From Verrucomicrobium sp. (GTDB lineage Bacteria; Verrucomicrobiota; Verrucomicrobiia; Limisphaerales; UBA9464): a stretch of DNA of 40,879 bases. Of the stretch, positions 39,721-40,879 are shown in pieces. The translations under genes and the position numbers were made by a program. Location of the stretch: contig JAJTFN010000023.1 in NCBI GenBank assembly GCA_021298285.1, forward strand, positions 1 through 40,879, written 5' to 3'. The notes beneath the pieces are model-generated. The model searched no databases, was not told the DNA's origin, and saw only the letters and a program-made list of their open reading frames with translations. Position 1 is the stretch's first letter. Each line of letters begins with the position of its first letter.

Positions 39721-40879
39721 TCACTTCTTGAAGAAACCCTTCGACTTCGGCGCCGGGGCAGGCGGCGACTCCGGCTTCACCGGCACCCGCTCGAGGAAGC
39801 GGTTGAGGTCATTCTCGGAGATGGAATTGGTGAGCAACGAGGCCTTGTGGGTCTCGGGGGTGGTCAACTGGGCCAGCTGGGCCGGGGCCTGGAGGATGTA
39901 GGGCGTCAGGAAGATGAGCAGCTCGGTCTTGGCATCGCTCTTGGCCCGGGTCTTGAACAGGTTGCCGAGTCCCGGGATGTCGCCCAGGTAGGGAACCTTC
40001 TTCTCGGTCTGGGACTGGTTGTTGGAGATCAGCCCGCCGATGACCACCGTCTCAGCATGGGGCGTGACCACCACGGTGTCGGCCGAACGCACATTGATGT
40101 ACGGCGCCGAGACGTCCTCGGAGAGGGACTGACGCTCGTTGGCCGAGACCGACGAGATCTGGGGCTGGACGATCATCTCCACCTGGCCGTTGGATCCGAT
40201 GAAGGGGGTGACGTTGAGGATGATGCCCACGTCGTTGTAGGTGACGTTGATGATGGGGATGACATTGGCCCCGGAGGTGGCGTAGGACACGCCGCTGGGC
40301 AGGGGCACCTGCTGGCCGACCACGATACGGGCGAGCTGACCGTCCCGGGCGATGATCGACGGGCGGGAAAGCACCTGGGCCTTGCCGGAGGTGGCCATCG
40401 CCCGGAGCGTCGCCTGGAACTCCGACCCGGCAATCTGGTAGAGCCCACCGGCTCCGCCGCCGGTGGCCGACGGGGTGAGCGCCGAGCCCATCGAGGTGCC
40501 CAGGCCGTTGAGGTTGGTCGTGACATTGTTCACGCCCGAGAGGCCGAACACCGTGCCCGCGCCGCTGCTGACGTTGTTGCCGATGTTGTTCTTGGCCCAC
40601 GCGCCCTCGACGCCCAGCTCGGAGCCGTTGTTCCGCTGGACCTCCATGAAGACCACCTTGATGAGGACCTGGGGCTTCGGCGAATCGAGGTTGCGGATGA
40701 CGTTGCTGATCTGCAGCGCGGTGAGCGAGTCGGCGATGACCACCAGGTTGTGGGTCTCGGGGGTGGTCAACTGGGCCAGCTGGGCCGGGGCCTGAAGGAT
40801 GTAGGGCGTCAGGAAGATGAGCAGCTCGGTCTTGGCATCGCTCTTGGCCCGGGTCTTGAACAGGTTGCCGAGTCCCGGG
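39721..40879 (-). CDS. Type II/IV secretin (GspD/PilQ-like), 5' cut at window edge
   Basis: At least 385 residues in frame to the window end; the 5' part is missing. The chain has the end of an N-domain (NLVVIADSLTALQISNVIRNLD), a secretin core (PQVLIKVVFMEV, ALRAMATSGKAQVLSRPSII, VGQQVPLPSGVSYATSG, DVGIILNVTPFI), and the signature VVIGGLISNNQSQTEKKVPYLGDIPGLGNLFK followed by TELLIFLTPYI (only pattern parts given). It ends in a Lys/Pro-rich tail. Secretins form the outer membrane ring of type II secretion or type IV pili; which system is not decidable here. The right edge carries a second copy of the C-terminal segment (GLGNLFK...TTPETH) in frame upstream of the core. See the repeat entries. 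Confidence 0.88.
   Translation of the reverse strand, partial: PGLGNLFKTRAKSDAKTELLIFLTPYILQAPAQLAQLTTPETHNLVVIADSLTALQISNVIRNLDSPKPQVLIKVVFMEVQRNNGSELGVEGAWAKNNIGNNVSSGAGTVFGLSGVNNVTTNLNGLGTSMGSALTPSATGGGAGGLYQIAGSEFQATLRAMATSGKAQVLSRPSIIARDGQLARIVVGQQVPLPSGVSYATSGANVIPIINVTYNDVGIILNVTPFIGSNGQVEMIVQPQISSVSANERQSLSEDVSAPYINVRSADTVVVTPHAETVVIGGLISNNQSQTEKKVPYLGDIPGLGNLFKTRAKSDAKTELLIFLTPYILQAPAQLAQLTTPETHKASLLTNSISENDLNRFLERVPVKPESPPAPAPKSKGFFKK
39845..39976. repeat. 132-base direct repeat, copy 1 (secretin C-terminal segment)
   Basis: This copy is identical to 40748-40879 except for one base, a synonymous Leu codon change (CTC versus CTT on the minus strand). The offset is 903 bases, exactly 301 codons. 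This copy sits in the natural C-terminal place of the secretin. Confidence 0.9.
40748..40879. repeat. 132-base direct repeat, copy 2 (at window edge)
   Basis: This is the second copy, running off the right end of the window. It joins the normal secretin C-terminal segment (ending TTPETH) to the N-domain end NLVVIADS in frame. That could be a tandem duplication or an assembly junction. Confidence 0.85.

Overview
This 40.9 kb window is strongly GC-rich, and both ends cut through genes, so it is probably a metagenomic or draft contig. It looks like a member of the PVC superphylum, most likely Verrucomicrobiota. The evidence is a planctomycete/verrucomicrobial-type cytochrome c dehydrogenase with a CxxCH heme domain, a Tat-exported DUF1501 protein, a CRTAC1-type ASPIC/UnbV protein, a BatA/DUF4175-like/VWA cluster, and an EF-P whose loop carries Asn at the modification site. 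The taxon is an inference: there is no rRNA and no marker phylogeny here.

Layout. (1) 1-9775, plus strand: a tightly coupled cluster made of the end of a DUF58 protein, a BatA/VWA membrane protein, a DUF4175-like membrane protein with a collagen-like linker, a second VWA membrane protein, and two tandem phosphodiester glycosidases (NAGPA family). The first genes resemble MoxR-associated envelope clusters. (2) 9835-15356: carA on the minus strand, a secreted beta-helix protein (plus) overlapping tail-to-tail with a secreted FG-GAP/ASPIC protein (minus), then a degenerate SGNH-like protein (plus). (3) 15363-21866, plus: the large heme-binding dehydrogenase and a 1126-residue fusion of a fucokinase-like GHMP kinase with a UDPGP-type nucleotidyltransferase. 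(4) 22072-23909: efp (minus), purS and purQ (plus). (5) 23927-25394, minus: a translationally coupled clpS - DUF2017 - aat operon, which joins an N-degron adaptor, an uncharacterised protein and the transferase that creates N-degrons. (6) 25522-34298, minus: a complete F-type ATP synthase operon in the classic order B-E-F-H-A-G-D-C. It is preceded by an exoD-like gene with no stop codon of its own (it reads in frame into atpB), by a YqeY/GatB-like gene and by a UVR-motif gene. (7) 34369-38145, minus: a lone DUF1501 protein, then a beta-carbonic anhydrase and a SulP transporter that probably form a bicarbonate uptake/conversion unit behind a clear sigma70-type promoter. (8) 38337-40879, minus: ApgM-type phosphoglycerate mutase and the 3' part of a secretin gene. 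That gene contains a 132 bp direct repeat with a 903 bp period at the window edge.

Most of the window is housekeeping (ATP synthase, CarA, PurS/Q, EF-P, phosphoglycerate mutase) mixed with envelope and secreted proteins typical of PVC bacteria. The most novel-looking elements are the clpS-DUF2017-aat operon, the kinase/nucleotidyltransferase fusion with an order opposite to FKP, and the in-frame ExoD-AtpB reading frame. Most starts lack a Shine-Dalgarno sequence and have C-rich leaders. I found no tRNA, rRNA, CRISPR array, transposase or phage gene.
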